From Grimontia marina (GTDB lineage: Bacteria; Pseudomonadota; Gammaproteobacteria; Enterobacterales; Vibrionaceae): a stretch of DNA of 64,000 nt. The translations under genes and the position numbers were made by a program. This document shows, one piece after another, positions 28,070 to 37,258 of this stretch (its first letter is position 1; each line of letters opens with the position of its first letter). The stretch spans positions 1 to 64,000 of the forward strand of contig NZ_FIZY01000009.1 in NCBI RefSeq assembly GCF_900060185.1. Direction: 5' to 3'. The notes under the pieces are model-generated. The model was not told the origin of the DNA, made no database searches, and saw nothing but the letters and a program-made list of their open reading frames with translations.

Positions 28070-29098
28070 ATGACGGAGAAAAAAGCCTTCCCTATTAAAA
28101 ACCTTGTCATCCTAGCTGGGATTGCCGCGATACTGGTGATTGCCGCCTATTTCTATATTCGTCATCAGGAGCAATATCCCAGCACTGATGACGCCTACAT
28201 ACACGGCAACATACTTTACATCGCACCGCAGATCAGCGGGCAGTTGACGGAAGTGAATGTGGTCGATTTTGACCATGTCGATCAGGGGCAGGTCATTGCC
28301 CGCATAAATCCTGCACCTTACCAGGCAAGAGTTGAGCAGGCGAAGGCAGCATACGAAAGCGCAGTTGCTGCCAACAAAGCGACCAGTGATGCGATTGTCG
28401 GTGCGAGTGCGCAGATACAGTCTGCATCCGCGCAACTGAATGATGTTGAAGAGAAGTACCGACGCAACATGGCACTGGTAGAGCGCGGTGTGCTGCCAAA
28501 GCAATCCGGTGACGATTTGAAAGCGGAACTGGCAGCGGCGAAAAACAACCTTGATGCCGCGAGGGCGAGAATGTCCCAGCTTATCAGTGAGCAGGGGGCA
28601 TCTGGCACTGAAGCTCCGGCGGTACGGCAGGCAGCTGCGGCACTTTCAGAAGCCTCGCTTAACCTTTCTTACACCACCATTATTGCGCCCACTTCAGGTA
28701 CTCTGGGTGATGTCAAAGTGCGCCCCGGTAGCGTCGTTGCACCTGGGCAGTCCTTAATGCCGATGATAGAAGACAATTCCTTCTGGGTTGAGGCTAACTA
28801 CAAAGAAGATGCTTTGGGTTATATCCAACAGGAAATGACGGCGTCGATTGTATTGGATATGTATTCCGATGTGACATTTAAGGGCGTGGTACAGGCTATT
28901 TCACCAGCCAGTGGCACCTCTTTCTCTCTGTTGCCACCAGAAAATGCCACCGGGAACTGGGTGAAAGTGCCACAGCGTTTTCCCGTGCGGCTGACCATAA
29001 CGCGCGATGCTGATGAGCCAGCGTTGCGGGTGGGCGCCAGTGCGACAGTAACCATTGATACCCTTGTGAAGACGAAAGCCAATGACAGCCAGCAGTGA
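28070..29098 (+). CDS. HlyD/EmrA-family periplasmic adaptor subunit
   Basis: A membrane fusion protein of the EmrA type: one N-terminal transmembrane helix (about residues 10-30), a lipoyl half-motif (DDAYIHGNILYIAPQISGQ, near 45-63), a coiled-coil hairpin with two helical runs (about 90-180), the second lipoyl half (LNLSYTTIIAPTSGTLGDVK) and a beta-barrel part. With its partner it bridges the inner membrane to a TolC-like channel. ATG at 28070 follows a perfect AGGAGGT; an upstream TTG is rejected. It overlaps the transporter gene by 17 bp. E. coli EmrA belongs to an mprA-emrA-emrB unit; here there is no MarR-type gene. Confidence 0.9.
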   Translation: MTEKKAFPIKNLVILAGIAAILVIAAYFYIRHQEQYPSTDDAYIHGNILYIAPQISGQLTEVNVVDFDHVDQGQVIARINPAPYQARVEQAKAAYESAVAANKATSDAIVGASAQIQSASAQLNDVEEKYRRNMALVERGVLPKQSGDDLKAELAAAKNNLDAARARMSQLISEQGASGTEAPAVRQAAAALSEASLNLSYTTIIAPTSGTLGDVKVRPGSVVAPGQSLMPMIEDNSFWVEANYKEDALGYIQQEMTASIVLDMYSDVTFKGVVQAISPASGTSFSLLPPENATGNWVKVPQRFPVRLTITRDADEPALRVGASATVTIDTLVKTKANDSQQ

Positions 29099-30626
29099 TA
29101 CCGCTACCCAGCCGATGGAGGCGGGCAGTACCAGGTTGATGGTCACGCTGGCGGTGATGCTTTCCGCCATCATGGTGCTGCTGGACATGACTATCGCCAA
29201 TGTGTCGCTGCCGCACATGATGGGCGCGCTGGGCGTAACCTCTGAGCAGGTCACCTGGGTGCTGACCTCTTACTCAATGGCAGAAGCCATCTGTATTCCG
29301 CTGGCGAGCTACCTCAGCCTGAAATTTGGTGTGCGTAAGCTACTGCTGGTATCGGTAGCGGGCTTTATCGTTACATCTGCTTTGTGTGGACAGGCGGACA
29401 CCCTGACTGAAATGATCATCTTCCGCATTATGCAGGGCGCGTTTGGGGCGGCGGTGATCCCTCTTTCGCAATCTATCATGGTGCAGATTTACCCCAAGGA
29501 AGAGCGCGGCAAAGCGATGGCGCTGTTTTCCGTCGGGATTTTACTTGGCCCTATTCTTGGGCCCACCGTTGGCGGACTGATTACGGAGAACATGGATTGG
29601 CGATGGATTTTCTACGTTAATCTGCCTATCGGGGCGTTGTGTTTGTCACTGCTCTATTTCTTTGTACACCTCGATGGGCGCGGTAAAACCACTGTCGATT
29701 GGCCGTTAGTATTTGGTATGGCCATTGGCATTGGGTTTTTGCAGATGGTGCTAGAGCGTGGTAACGAGGATGGCTGGTTCAGTTCAAACACTATCTTGTT
29801 TTCGATGGTGATTGCGGTGTTGGCTTGGGCGTTTTTCCTAGTGCGCTCGTTCCACACTAAAGGCGAAATCGCGCCAATGTGGCTACTCAAAGACAGAAAC
29901 CTATTGCTGTCATGCATTGTGATGACCGGCTTTTCGATGGGCATGTTCGGTATCACCCAACTGCAGCCGATGATGCTTGAGCAGTTGTTGAATTACCCGG
30001 TTGATACAACAGGCTTTGTGATGGCACCGCGGGGGCTGGCATCAGCAATTGTGCTGCTGTCTATCTCACGGATTATTGACCGTCTGGACCCGCGGATGCT
30101 GATTGTCATTGGACTGGTGTTGAATGGTATTGGTAGCTTTATGATGATGCGCTATTCGCTCGATATCGATATCTATTGGGTGTTGCTGCCGAGCATTATT
30201 CAGGGTGCCGGGATGGGTTTGGTGTTTGCGCCACTGAGCCAATTGGCATACGCGACGCTGGCGCCGAATCAGGCTGTTGGCGGGGCGGTGGTATTTAATC
30301 TTTGCCGCACATTGGGAGGCTCTTTTGGTATCTCGATCGTGAATACCTACTTCAGCCGGATCCAGCAAAAAGAGTGGAACGCACTGGGAGGCGGGATCGC
30401 GCCCGAAAATCCCGTGGTTCAGCAATTTGCGGCAGCGCAGGGACAGTCGGTCACGGATCCTGGTTTTATCGCGACGGTGACCAACATGCTTCACCAGCAA
30501 TCAACGTTACTCGCTTTCGTTTACACTTTCGGCTTTATTATGGTGTCGTACTTTGTTCTGGTGCCTTTGCTGGCGCTGTTCAAGCGTGGTGAAAAAAGAG
30601 AAGGCGATATGCCCAGTGGTCACTGA
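29082..30626 (+). CDS. EmrB/QacA-family (DHA2) MFS drug exporter
   Basis: A 514-residue major facilitator protein with 14 predicted helices. Seen motifs: LDMTIANVSLPHMMG near residue 34 (motif D1 of DHA2), FRIMQGAFGAAVIPLSQS, GILLGPILGPTVGG (motif C of exporters) and WRWIFYVNLPIG (DHA2 signature). It should export hydrophobic drugs, bile-like compounds or uncouplers by proton antiport together with the upstream adaptor. The true substrate is unknown. The gene pair is inserted between fpr and glpX, which are neighbours in E. coli. Confidence 0.92.
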   Translation: MTASSDTATQPMEAGSTRLMVTLAVMLSAIMVLLDMTIANVSLPHMMGALGVTSEQVTWVLTSYSMAEAICIPLASYLSLKFGVRKLLLVSVAGFIVTSALCGQADTLTEMIIFRIMQGAFGAAVIPLSQSIMVQIYPKEERGKAMALFSVGILLGPILGPTVGGLITENMDWRWIFYVNLPIGALCLSLLYFFVHLDGRGKTTVDWPLVFGMAIGIGFLQMVLERGNEDGWFSSNTILFSMVIAVLAWAFFLVRSFHTKGEIAPMWLLKDRNLLLSCIVMTGFSMGMFGITQLQPMMLEQLLNYPVDTTGFVMAPRGLASAIVLLSISRIIDRLDPRMLIVIGLVLNGIGSFMMMRYSLDIDIYWVLLPSIIQGAGMGLVFAPLSQLAYATLAPNQAVGGAVVFNLCRTLGGSFGISIVNTYFSRIQQKEWNALGGGIAPENPVVQQFAAAQGQSVTDPGFIATVTNMLHQQSTLLAFVYTFGFIMVSYFVLVPLLALFKRGEKREGDMPSGH

Positions 30627-30644
30627 GCTTTCTGGCCGATAATA

Positions 30645-30670
30645 AAAAGCACGCCGAAGCGCGCTTTTTA
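30645..30670. terminator. Bidirectional terminator between the efflux pair and glpX
   Basis: AAAAAGC-A-CGC and GCG-C-GCTTTTT pair (one A-C mismatch) around CGAA, with T runs on both strands, between convergent genes. Confidence 0.85.
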
Positions 30671-30687
30671 TCTCATTCATACGGCGA

Positions 30688-31695
30688 TTATAGGATATTT
30701 GCTTTTACCGCGTCGTCTTTACGATCCAGATAGTGGATAGACTTGATACGACGGATGGTGCGGCACTTACCGCGGATCAGTAGGGTCTCTGTGGTCGCGA
30801 TGTTGCCTTTGCGGGTGATGCCTTCCAGTAGGTCACCTTTGGTGATGCCAGTGGCTGAGAAAATCACGTTGTCGCTGCTCGCCATGTCTTCCATCTTCAG
30901 GCAGACATTGGTTTCGATGCCCATCTCTTTGCAGCGCTCGATTTCCAGTTCACCCATGCGTCGGTTTTCATCGTTGTCTTCTTTTACTTCGTGACGAGGA
31001 AGAAGGCGGCCGTTCATGTCACCGCCCAGTGCGCGGATAACCGCGGCTGACACCACACCTTCCGGTGCGCCGCCAATGCCGTACATGACATCCACTTCAC
31101 TGTCTGGCATACAGGTAAGAATAGACGCCGCAACGTCGCCATCAGGAATGGCGAAAACTTTAATGCCCATTTGTTGCATTTCGCGGATGGTGTCGTCGTG
31201 GCGCGGTTTCGCCAGCGTGGTCACGACCAGCTCGTCCAGTGATTTACCCAGTACCTTGGCAATGTTGATCAGATTGTCGCGAAGCGGCAGTTCAATGTTG
31301 ATGACGCCTTTGGCTTCAGGGCCAACCACCAGTTTTTCCATGTACATGTCCGGGGCTTTCAGGAAGGTGCCTTTCTCGCCTGCTGCCAATACCGCTAATG
31401 CGTTGGACTGGCCCATGGCCGTCATACGGGTGCCTTCTATTGGATCAACGGCGATATCTACGGCATCGCCGCCCAGCCCCACTTTCTCACCAATGTAAAG
31501 CATTGGCGCCTCATCGATTTCGCCTTCACCGATAACGATTTCACCTTTAATCTCGGTCTTGTTCAGCAGAACGCGCATGACCTCGACAGCGGCGCCGTCA
31601 GCTGCGTTTTTATCACCGCGGCCCAGCCACTTATAACCTGCCAGTGCTGCGCCTTCTGTGACGCGTGAAAAAGCCATCGCTAAATCGCGTTTCAT
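30688..31695 (-). CDS. glpX: Class II fructose-1,6-bisphosphatase
   Basis: GlpX removes the 1-phosphate from fructose 1,6-bisphosphate in gluconeogenesis. The 335-residue protein has the metal sites GEGEIDEAPMLYIGE near residue 57 and VDPIEGTRMTAMG near residue 85, KPRHDDTI, and YGIGGAPEGVVSAA. It lies 159 bp downstream of glpK, behind a strong glpK terminator, so it probably has its own promoter rather than being read only as part of a glpFKX-type unit. Confidence 0.96.
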   Translation of the reverse strand: MKRDLAMAFSRVTEGAALAGYKWLGRGDKNAADGAAVEVMRVLLNKTEIKGEIVIGEGEIDEAPMLYIGEKVGLGGDAVDIAVDPIEGTRMTAMGQSNALAVLAAGEKGTFLKAPDMYMEKLVVGPEAKGVINIELPLRDNLINIAKVLGKSLDELVVTTLAKPRHDDTIREMQQMGIKVFAIPDGDVAASILTCMPDSEVDVMYGIGGAPEGVVSAAVIRALGGDMNGRLLPRHEVKEDNDENRRMGELEIERCKEMGIETNVCLKMEDMASSDNVIFSATGITKGDLLEGITRKGNIATTETLLIRGKCRTIRRIKSIHYLDRKDDAVKANIL

Positions 31696-31814
31696 TCTAA
31701 CTCCAGAGAATTTTATACAGGGAAGTAGGGCGTTGCCGATGCCAAAAACGACAACGAAAAACTCGGCGCGGATTCTATCATAAGGAAAAAGTAAACGTTT
31801 GCGTTTTTGAGAGT

Positions 31815-31842
31815 AAAAAGCGCCTTCCCAGCGGAAAGGCGC
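31815..31842 (-). terminator. Intrinsic terminator of glpK
   Basis: GCGCCTT and AAGGCGC pair around nine bases and the minus strand goes on with TTTTT. It lies 12 bp behind the glpK stop. Confidence 0.85.
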
Positions 31843-31854
31843 GAAAACAAAAGG

Positions 31855-33360
31855 TTATGGCTGTTCCCAGCCTTTGGAGCATTCCACGGCACGTTGCCAG
31901 CCGCGGTGGCGGCGTTCGCGCTTACCGTCATCCGCGCAAGGTGTGAAGACGCGGTCAATCTGGGCTTTGTCTTGAAGTTCATCAATCGAACCCCAGAAAC
32001 CGACTGCCAGGCCGGCAAGATACGCCGATCCCAGAGCGGTGACTTCCGTGACTTTCGGGCGCTGCACTTCAGTGTTCAACACGTCAGACTGAAACTGCAT
32101 CAGGAAGTTATTTGCTACCGCGCCACCATCGACTTTCAGAAAATCGAGTTTGATGCCGGAGTCTGCTTCCATTGCGGTCAGTACATCGAGAGACTGGTAG
32201 GCAACACTTTCCAGAGTCGCGCGGATGATGTGGTTGGAATTCACACCCCGTGTAAGGCCAACGATGGCACCGCGCGCGTATGGGTCCCAATGTGGTGCAC
32301 CCAAACCGGTAAAGGCAGGTACCACATAAACTCCGTTGCTGGTGTCGACCTTGGTGGCGAAGTATTCAGAATCGCTGGCATCGGTAATGAGCTTCATTTC
32401 ATCACGTAGCCATTGGATGGAAGCGCCGCCCATAAACACGGCACCCTCAAGCGCATAAGCCACTTCGCCTTTCGACCCACAGGCTAATGTCGTCAGCAAA
32501 CCATTGTGAGAGGTGACTTTCTCTTTGCCCGTGTTCATTAGAAGGAAACAACCTGTGCCATAGGTATTCTTAGCCTGACCGGCTTCTACACACATCTGGC
32601 CGAACAGCGCGGCTTGTTGATCACCGGCGATCCCTGCGATCGGTACGCGAGTGCCGCCTTTACCACCAAGGTTAGCCTGACCGTAGACCTCAGAGGAGGA
32701 TTTGACTTCCGGCATCATGGAAAGTGGTATGTCGAGCGCCTTTAGAAGGGCCTCATCCCATTCGAGTGAGTTGATATTAAACAGCATGGTGCGGCTGGCA
32801 TTTGTGTAGTCAGTGACGTGGACACGCCCCTGAGTCATCTTCCAAATCAGCCAGGTATCGACAGTGCCAAACATCAGGTCGCCGTTTTTCGCGAGCTCGT
32901 GCGCGCCATCAACATGGTCGAGAATCCACTTAATTTTGGTGCCGGAGAAATACGGGTCGACAACCAAGCCAGTGTTGTCACGAATGTACTCTTCATAACC
33001 GTCGGCTTTAAGCTGCTCACAAATCGGTGCGGTGCGGCGGCATTGCCAGACAATGGCATTATAAATCGGCTTTCCGGTGTGACGATTCCAGACAATGGTG
33101 GTTTCACGCTGGTTGGTAATACCAATGGCGGCGATTTCATCGGAGCGTATTCCCACTTTGCCCATGGCTTCGACCAGTGTTGAGGTCTGGGTGGCGAAGA
33201 TTTCCAACGGGTCATGCTCAACCCAGCCGGACTCAGGGTAGATTTGGGTGAATTCGCGTTGGGCGACCGTCACGATATTGGCATCGTGGTCAAGGATAAC
33301 GGCTCTGGAGCTGGTGGTTCCCTGATCGAGGGCGACAATATATTTCGGTTCGGTGCTCAT
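31855..33360 (-). CDS. glpK: Glycerol kinase
   Basis: GlpK phosphorylates glycerol to sn-glycerol 3-phosphate, trapping it in the cell. The FGGY-family features are [15 protein letters not shown] near residue 8 (ATP site), [12 protein letters not shown] near residue 80, [14 protein letters not shown], and [17 protein letters not shown]. The C-terminus ([10 protein letters not shown]) is family-like. ATG at 33360 (501 residues) follows GAGGAG; the longer frame to 33411 has no support. Unlike in E. coli no glpF is found upstream; the glycerol facilitator must be elsewhere or absent. A GlpR-like operator stands 115 bp upstream. Confidence 0.97.
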   Translation of the reverse strand: MSTEPKYIVALDQGTTSSRAVILDHDANIVTVAQREFTQIYPESGWVEHDPLEIFATQTSTLVEAMGKVGIRSDEIAAIGITNQRETTIVWNRHTGKPIYNAIVWQCRRTAPICEQLKADGYEEYIRDNTGLVVDPYFSGTKIKWILDHVDGAHELAKNGDLMFGTVDTWLIWKMTQGRVHVTDYTNASRTMLFNINSLEWDEALLKALDIPLSMMPEVKSSSEVYGQANLGGKGGTRVPIAGIAGDQQAALFGQMCVEAGQAKNTYGTGCFLLMNTGKEKVTSHNGLLTTLACGSKGEVAYALEGAVFMGGASIQWLRDEMKLITDASDSEYFATKVDTSNGVYVVPAFTGLGAPHWDPYARGAIVGLTRGVNSNHIIRATLESVAYQSLDVLTAMEADSGIKLDFLKVDGGAVANNFLMQFQSDVLNTEVQRPKVTEVTALGSAYLAGLAVGFWGSIDELQDKAQIDRVFTPCADDGKRERRHRGWQRAVECSKGWEQP

Positions 33361-33474
33361 GAAATCTCCTCGCTGTTTTCTTAAAGCATAGTGTTTATCG
33401 TCCGGGACCATTAGCGGAACCGGGCATCATTACTTTATCTTCGAAACAGTTTTCGGAAAGTGGCTGACGAATAA

Positions 33475-33492
33475 AATGTGCGTTCGCTCATT
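33475..33492 (-). promoter_or_regulatory. Candidate GlpR operator upstream of glpK
   Basis: AATGTGCGTTCGCTCATT agrees with the E. coli GlpR palindrome (WATKYTCGWWCGARMATW, from memory) at 15 of 18 positions. A second good half-site, TTCGCGCATT, is at 33515-33524. Position upstream of glpK supports repression by GlpR with glycerol 3-phosphate as inducer. Confidence 0.6.
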
Positions 33493-33569
33493 ATTTGTCC
33501 GTTTAGTGAGCGTTTTCGCGCATTGAATGCTTAGAAATGAGAAAGAAGAGTGTGAGATTCCCAAAAAAG

Positions 33570-33660
33570 AAAAAAGGCTGACACCAAGTGTCAGCCCGGC
33601 CGAGTTCGGCAAGTCTTGGAGTAATCCAAGAGAGATACGATCGCCATTACACTACCACGA
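33570..33660 (-). ncRNA. Candidate small RNA with three hairpins and intrinsic terminator
   Basis: On the minus strand, in the order of transcription: stem TCTTGGA/TCCAAGA with a TTAC loop (33614-33631), stem GCCG/CGGC (33599-33610), and a perfect nine-base stem GGCTGACAC/GTGTCAGCC (33576-33596) followed by six T, C, six T. No minus-strand gene lies upstream that this terminator could serve, since zapB runs the other way; glpK begins 195 bp downstream. The 5' end given is a guess: no convincing promoter was found. It may be a free small RNA or an attenuated glpK leader. Confidence 0.6.
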
Positions 33661-33869
33661 CAGGAGTGAATAAAAATTGCGTGTTGTCGCATTTTTAGTC
33701 ATTTATGTGAGTAAGTAAGCATAATCATGGGGAATCAAAGGGTTAGAAAGTTGCGCAAATGGTGATTTTTTGTCCGCTTGTGACCGAAATAGGAAATCCG
33801 AAGGTGCGGCTGATGTCATGCGCAGTTAGAATAGCTTTTTGGGACGCACAAGGCGTTGAAGCCAGATAT

Positions 33870-33881
33870 GGCAAGTCTTGG
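33870..33881 (+). repeat. 12-base direct repeat in the zapB leader, complementary to the candidate small RNA
   Basis: GGCAAGTCTTGG occurs here, 39 bp before the zapB start, and at 33608-33619 inside the candidate minus-strand RNA. The RNA therefore carries CCAAGACUUGCC, a perfect antisense of this leader segment. Confidence 0.7.
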
Positions 33882-33919
33882 CGAGAGAATTGATAAGTTG
33901 GAACACATAGGTGGCCTTG

Positions 33920-34162
33920 ATGTCATTGGAAATTTTAGAGCAGCTTGAAGCCAAGGTTCAGATGGCAGTAGACACAATTTCTCTGCTGCAGATGGAAATC
34001 GAAGAACTGAAAGAGAAGAACGAATCACTGAGCAGTGAATCAAACACAATCCGTGAAAGTCGTGAAGCGCTGGAGCAGGAAAATGCTCGCCTGAAGGCTG
34101 ATCAAGAAGCATGGCAACAACGTATTCGCAGCCTGTTGGGCAAAATCGAAGAAGTCGAATAA
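33920..34162 (+). CDS. zapB: Cell division protein ZapB
   Basis: ZapB is a small coiled-coil protein that layers under the FtsZ ring through ZapA and links it to MatP. The 80-residue sequence ([20 protein letters not shown], then [19 protein letters not shown]) is heptad-rich along its whole length, as expected. ATG at 33920 follows AGGTGG; a GTG nine bases upstream is in frame but gives a non-family start. It is single, ends in a bidirectional terminator, and sits beside rraA as in E. coli. Confidence 0.93.
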   Translation: MSLEILEQLEAKVQMAVDTISLLQMEIEELKEKNESLSSESNTIRESREALEQENARLKADQEAWQQRIRSLLGKIEEVE

Positions 34163-34170
34163 GCCAAAAC

Positions 34171-34198
34171 AAAAACAGAGCCTGAAGGCTCTGTTTTT
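34171..34198. terminator. Bidirectional terminator between zapB and rraA
   Basis: AAAAACAGAGCC and GGCTCTGTTTTT pair around TGAA; T runs on both strands serve convergent zapB and rraA. Confidence 0.95.
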
Positions 34199-34219
34199 CT
34201 ATCTGCGAGAAGTGTAGGC

Positions 34220-34705
34220 TCACTCGATATCAATCGCTTCCTGGGACAGGATAACGCCAGTGCTATCGGCATAGAGGTGGTCTTCCGGCAGGAAAGTCAC
34301 ACCGCCAAAGTTTACCGGCACATCAACTTCTCCAATGCTTTGGCTGTCTGCTCCCACTGGAATTGATGCAAGTGCCTGAATACCAATATCAAGCTCGTCA
34401 ATGGTGTCGACGTCGCGCACACAACCGTAAACCACAATGCCTTCCCAGTTGTTTTCCGCTGCCATCGCAGCAATGTCTGCATCAATCAATGCACGGCGCA
34501 GAGAGCCGCCACCATCAACCAGCATCACACGGCCTTCGCCGTCTTGCTCAGCCACTTCTCGAATCAGTCCATTGTCTTCAAAGCACTTGATGGTTGTTAC
34601 CTGACCACCAAAGGAGCTGCGGCCACCGTATGAGCTCATCATCGGCTCAAGAACATCAACCTGATCCAGGTACATGTCACACAGTTCGGAGGTATTGTAT
34701 TCCAT
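34220..34705 (-). CDS. rraA: Ribonuclease E activity regulator RraA
   Basis: RraA is a trimeric ring protein that binds RNase E and lowers its activity, changing mRNA half-lives. The 161-residue sequence starts [20 protein letters not shown] and has [39 protein letters not shown] and [12 protein letters not shown], matching the family. The frame upstream of 34705 is open for 47 more codons, but the shorter start has GAGAAG in front and fits E. coli length. It follows menA by 155 bp on the same strand, the order known from E. coli. Confidence 0.95.
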   Translation of the reverse strand: MEYNTSELCDMYLDQVDVLEPMMSSYGGRSSFGGQVTTIKCFEDNGLIREVAEQDGEGRVMLVDGGGSLRRALIDADIAAMAAENNWEGIVVYGCVRDVDTIDELDIGIQALASIPVGADSQSIGEVDVPVNFGGVTFLPEDHLYADSTGVILSQEAIDIE

Positions 34706-34859
34706 AGTCAGACTTCTCTTAGGCAATTGGGGCTGAATCGTTGTGGCGCCAAGGTTGGGCTTCGCGTCACCCTCAGCAAAAAGTATACGACAAGCTAAGG
34801 CTTTGCAATGACTCACGGCACAATTCATCAGGCCGCCAGTCATCATGTTAAATACTGTA

Positions 34860-35765
34860 TCAACTAATTAAGATGCCAGCCGCAAACAAGGCATTGGTCA
34901 GCAACGCCACTTTCACAATGTCACCCATCATCGGACGCAGGGCTTCGCCATCAGGTGATTGCCGCACTGCCAGGCTATGTTTAGCGGCCATTGGCAGCGC
35001 CAATAGGAACAGCCAGCCTGACCAACCCACAGGTTGAAGCAGCGAAAAGAGGGCAAAGCATATAAATGCAGTGGCGAGCAGCACTTGATGATAAGCTCGG
35101 CCCCATTTGGGGCCCATTCGGACTACCAAGGTGTGTTTGCCGCAGACGCGGTCATTATCTATATCGCGCAGGTTGTTGATGTTCAGTACGCCCACCGATA
35201 ACAAACCACAGGCTGTGGCTGGAAGTAACACGATAGAATTCAGTGTGCCAGCTTGCAGGTAATAGGTACCAGCCACGCCGAGCCAGCCAAAGAAAATCAG
35301 TACCGACAGGTCGCCCAATCCTTTGTAGCCATAAGGCTTGTTCCCCACGGTGTAGCAAATGGCCGCGACAATCGCGAGCGCGCCAAGGCCGATAAAACTG
35401 AGAATGTCGGCAGTTTTGTCGAATGCCGTCAGCACCAGTGCCGCGCCTACGACGATAGTCAGGACCACGTTGAGAATCATGGCCTTTTTCATTGTGGCTG
35501 GCGTAACAAGGCCTTGCTGAATCGCACGTTTAGGGCCAAGACGGTCATCATTATCTGTGCCTTTGATGGCATCACCGTAATCGTTGGCAAGGTTCGACAG
35601 GATCTGCAGAAGCAGCGCGGTCACCAGTGCCAACACCGTGAGGGTGATGGAAAACTGCGAGGTCTGCACTGCTAAAGCACTGCCACACAGAATGCAGGCT
35701 ATCGCCAGTGGCAGGGTTTTCGGACGGGCGGCGTCGAGCCAGGTTTTGAAAGTAGATGCGGACAT
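34860..35765 (-). CDS. menA: 1,4-dihydroxy-2-naphthoate polyprenyltransferase
   Basis: MenA attaches the polyprenyl tail to dihydroxynaphthoate to form demethylmenaquinone in the inner membrane. It is a UbiA-fold enzyme of 301 residues with about eight to nine helices, the first Asp-rich motif in [23 protein letters not shown] near residue 62 (shortened) and the second in [16 protein letters not shown] near residue 195. It begins [14 protein letters not shown], the usual MenA start. The presence of menA tells that the organism makes menaquinone for anaerobic respiration. Confidence 0.95.
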   Translation of the reverse strand: MSASTFKTWLDAARPKTLPLAIACILCGSALAVQTSQFSITLTVLALVTALLLQILSNLANDYGDAIKGTDNDDRLGPKRAIQQGLVTPATMKKAMILNVVLTIVVGAALVLTAFDKTADILSFIGLGALAIVAAICYTVGNKPYGYKGLGDLSVLIFFGWLGVAGTYYLQAGTLNSIVLLPATACGLLSVGVLNINNLRDIDNDRVCGKHTLVVRMGPKWGRAYHQVLLATAFICFALFSLLQPVGWSGWLFLLALPMAAKHSLAVRQSPDGEALRPMMGDIVKVALLTNALFAAGILIS

Positions 35766-35863
35766 ATCGCCTTGGCATTGAATGATTTAAAGCAGGTCAC
35801 ATTATTGGTGTTTTTGTAGCAGGGGGCAATGCTAATCCCGGATGTGGTGTCTCCAGATACGAG

Positions 35864-35888
35864 AAAGGGCAGCGATATGCTGCCCTTT
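35864..35888 (-). terminator. Hairpin terminator of hslVU
   Basis: AAAGGGCAGC and GCTGCCCTTT form a perfect ten-base stem 20 bp behind the hslU stop; the T run after it on the minus strand is short. Confidence 0.65.
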
Positions 35889-35908
35889 GAGTAATTTTAC
35901 CTGAACAA

Positions 35909-37243
35909 TTACAGGATGAAGCGGCTCAGATCTTCGTCGTCGACCAGCTCTTCAAGGTGACTGCGCACGTATTCTGAGTTGATTTCGAAAGACTCACCGC
36001 CACGCTCGCTTGCGTCAAAGGAGATTTCATCTACCAGACGCTCCATCACGGTGTGCAGACGACGGGCACCGATGTTCTCGGTTTTCTCGTTCACACGCCA
36101 TGCCGCATTGGCGATCTCTTCAATGCCATCTTCAGTGAAGGTCAGGTTCACTTCTTCTGTGCCCATCAGCGCAGAGTATTGCGCCGTCAGGGACGCATTA
36201 GGCTCAGTCAGAATGCGTTTGAAGTCAGACGCAGTCAGTGCTTCCAGCTCAACGCGGATTGGCAGACGGCCCTGAAGCTCTGGGATCAGATCAGATGGAG
36301 ACGCTACCTGGAATGCGCCGGATGCGATGAACAGGATGTGGTCTGTTTTCACCATGCCGTGCTTGGTTGAGACAGTGCTGCCTTCAACCAGTGGCAGCAG
36401 GTCACGCTGAACACCTTCACGGGAAACGTCTGGGCCTGAGCTTTCGCCGCGCTTACAAATTTTGTCGATTTCGTCGATGAACACGATGCCGTTGTTTTCC
36501 ACTGACGCGATGGCCTGATCTTTCAGCTCTTCCTGATTGACCAGCTTCGCCGCTTCCTCTTCGGTTGCCGCTTTTAGCGCATCTTTCAGTTTCATCTTAC
36601 GCTTTTTCGCAGTCGTGCCACCGCCCAGATTCTGGAACATGCTTTGCAGCTGGTTGGTCATTTCTTCCATACCAGGAGGCGCCATGATTTCCATGCTCAT
36701 CTGCGGAGCTGCCAGATCGATTTCGATTTCCTTGTCGTCCAGTTGGCCTTCACGGATTTTCTTACGGAAGCTTTGACGGGTCGCTGAATCTGCTTTTGGC
36801 TCTTCATTCTGACCCCAAGCGTCACGTGGCGGTGGAAGTAGTACATCGAGAATACGCTCTTCTGCCAGCTCTTCAGCACGGTATTTTACTTTTTCCATCG
36901 CTTGCTGGTGGGTCATTTTGATCGCTACATCCGTCAGATCACGGATGATGGTTTCCACTTCTTTACCCACGTAGCCTACTTCGGTGAACTTAGTGGCTTC
37001 GACTTTGATGAACGGCGCATTGGCCAGCTTCGCCAGACGACGGGCAATTTCGGTTTTACCGACACCGGTAGGGCCAATCATCAGAATGTTTTTCGGAGTC
37101 ACTTCTACACGCAGATCTTCATTGAGCTGCATACGACGCCAGCGGTTACGCAGTGCGATAGCAACGGCGCGCTTGGCTTTGTCCTGACCGATAATGTGTC
37201 GGTCAAGCTCGGATACGATTTCACGAGGGGTCATTTCAGACAT
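35909..37243 (-). CDS. hslU: HslUV protease ATPase subunit HslU
   Basis: HslU is the hexameric AAA+ unfoldase that feeds HslV. The 444 residues include Walker [21 protein letters not shown] near residue 57, the GYVGKEVE pore motif, the family-specific inserted I-domain (about 110-240), Walker [14 protein letters not shown] near residue 252, and a C-terminal RFIL end that docks into HslV (full-length end DEDLSRFIL). It starts 15 bp after hslV, co-transcribed, with the sigma-32-like promoter in front of hslV. Confidence 0.98.
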   Translation of the reverse strand: MSEMTPREIVSELDRHIIGQDKAKRAVAIALRNRWRRMQLNEDLRVEVTPKNILMIGPTGVGKTEIARRLAKLANAPFIKVEATKFTEVGYVGKEVETIIRDLTDVAIKMTHQQAMEKVKYRAEELAEERILDVLLPPPRDAWGQNEEPKADSATRQSFRKKIREGQLDDKEIEIDLAAPQMSMEIMAPPGMEEMTNQLQSMFQNLGGGTTAKKRKMKLKDALKAATEEEAAKLVNQEELKDQAIASVENNGIVFIDEIDKICKRGESSGPDVSREGVQRDLLPLVEGSTVSTKHGMVKTDHILFIASGAFQVASPSDLIPELQGRLPIRVELEALTASDFKRILTEPNASLTAQYSALMGTEEVNLTFTEDGIEEIANAAWRVNEKTENIGARRLHTVMERLVDEISFDASERGGESFEINSEYVRSHLEELVDDEDLSRFIL

Positions 37244-37258
37244 GCTTTGGATCCTGTC

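Noticed and set aside
30645-30670. Possible REP-type element in short GC-rich hairpins between convergent genes
   Set aside because: All such hairpins in the window have distinct sequences and flanking T runs, so they are ordinary terminators rather than a repeat family.
33580-33662. tRNA-like look of the minus strand (GTGGTAGTGTAATGG followed by a hairpin)
   Set aside because: No acceptor stem, no seven-base anticodon loop and no TTCGA arm could be built; the hairpins fit a small RNA instead.
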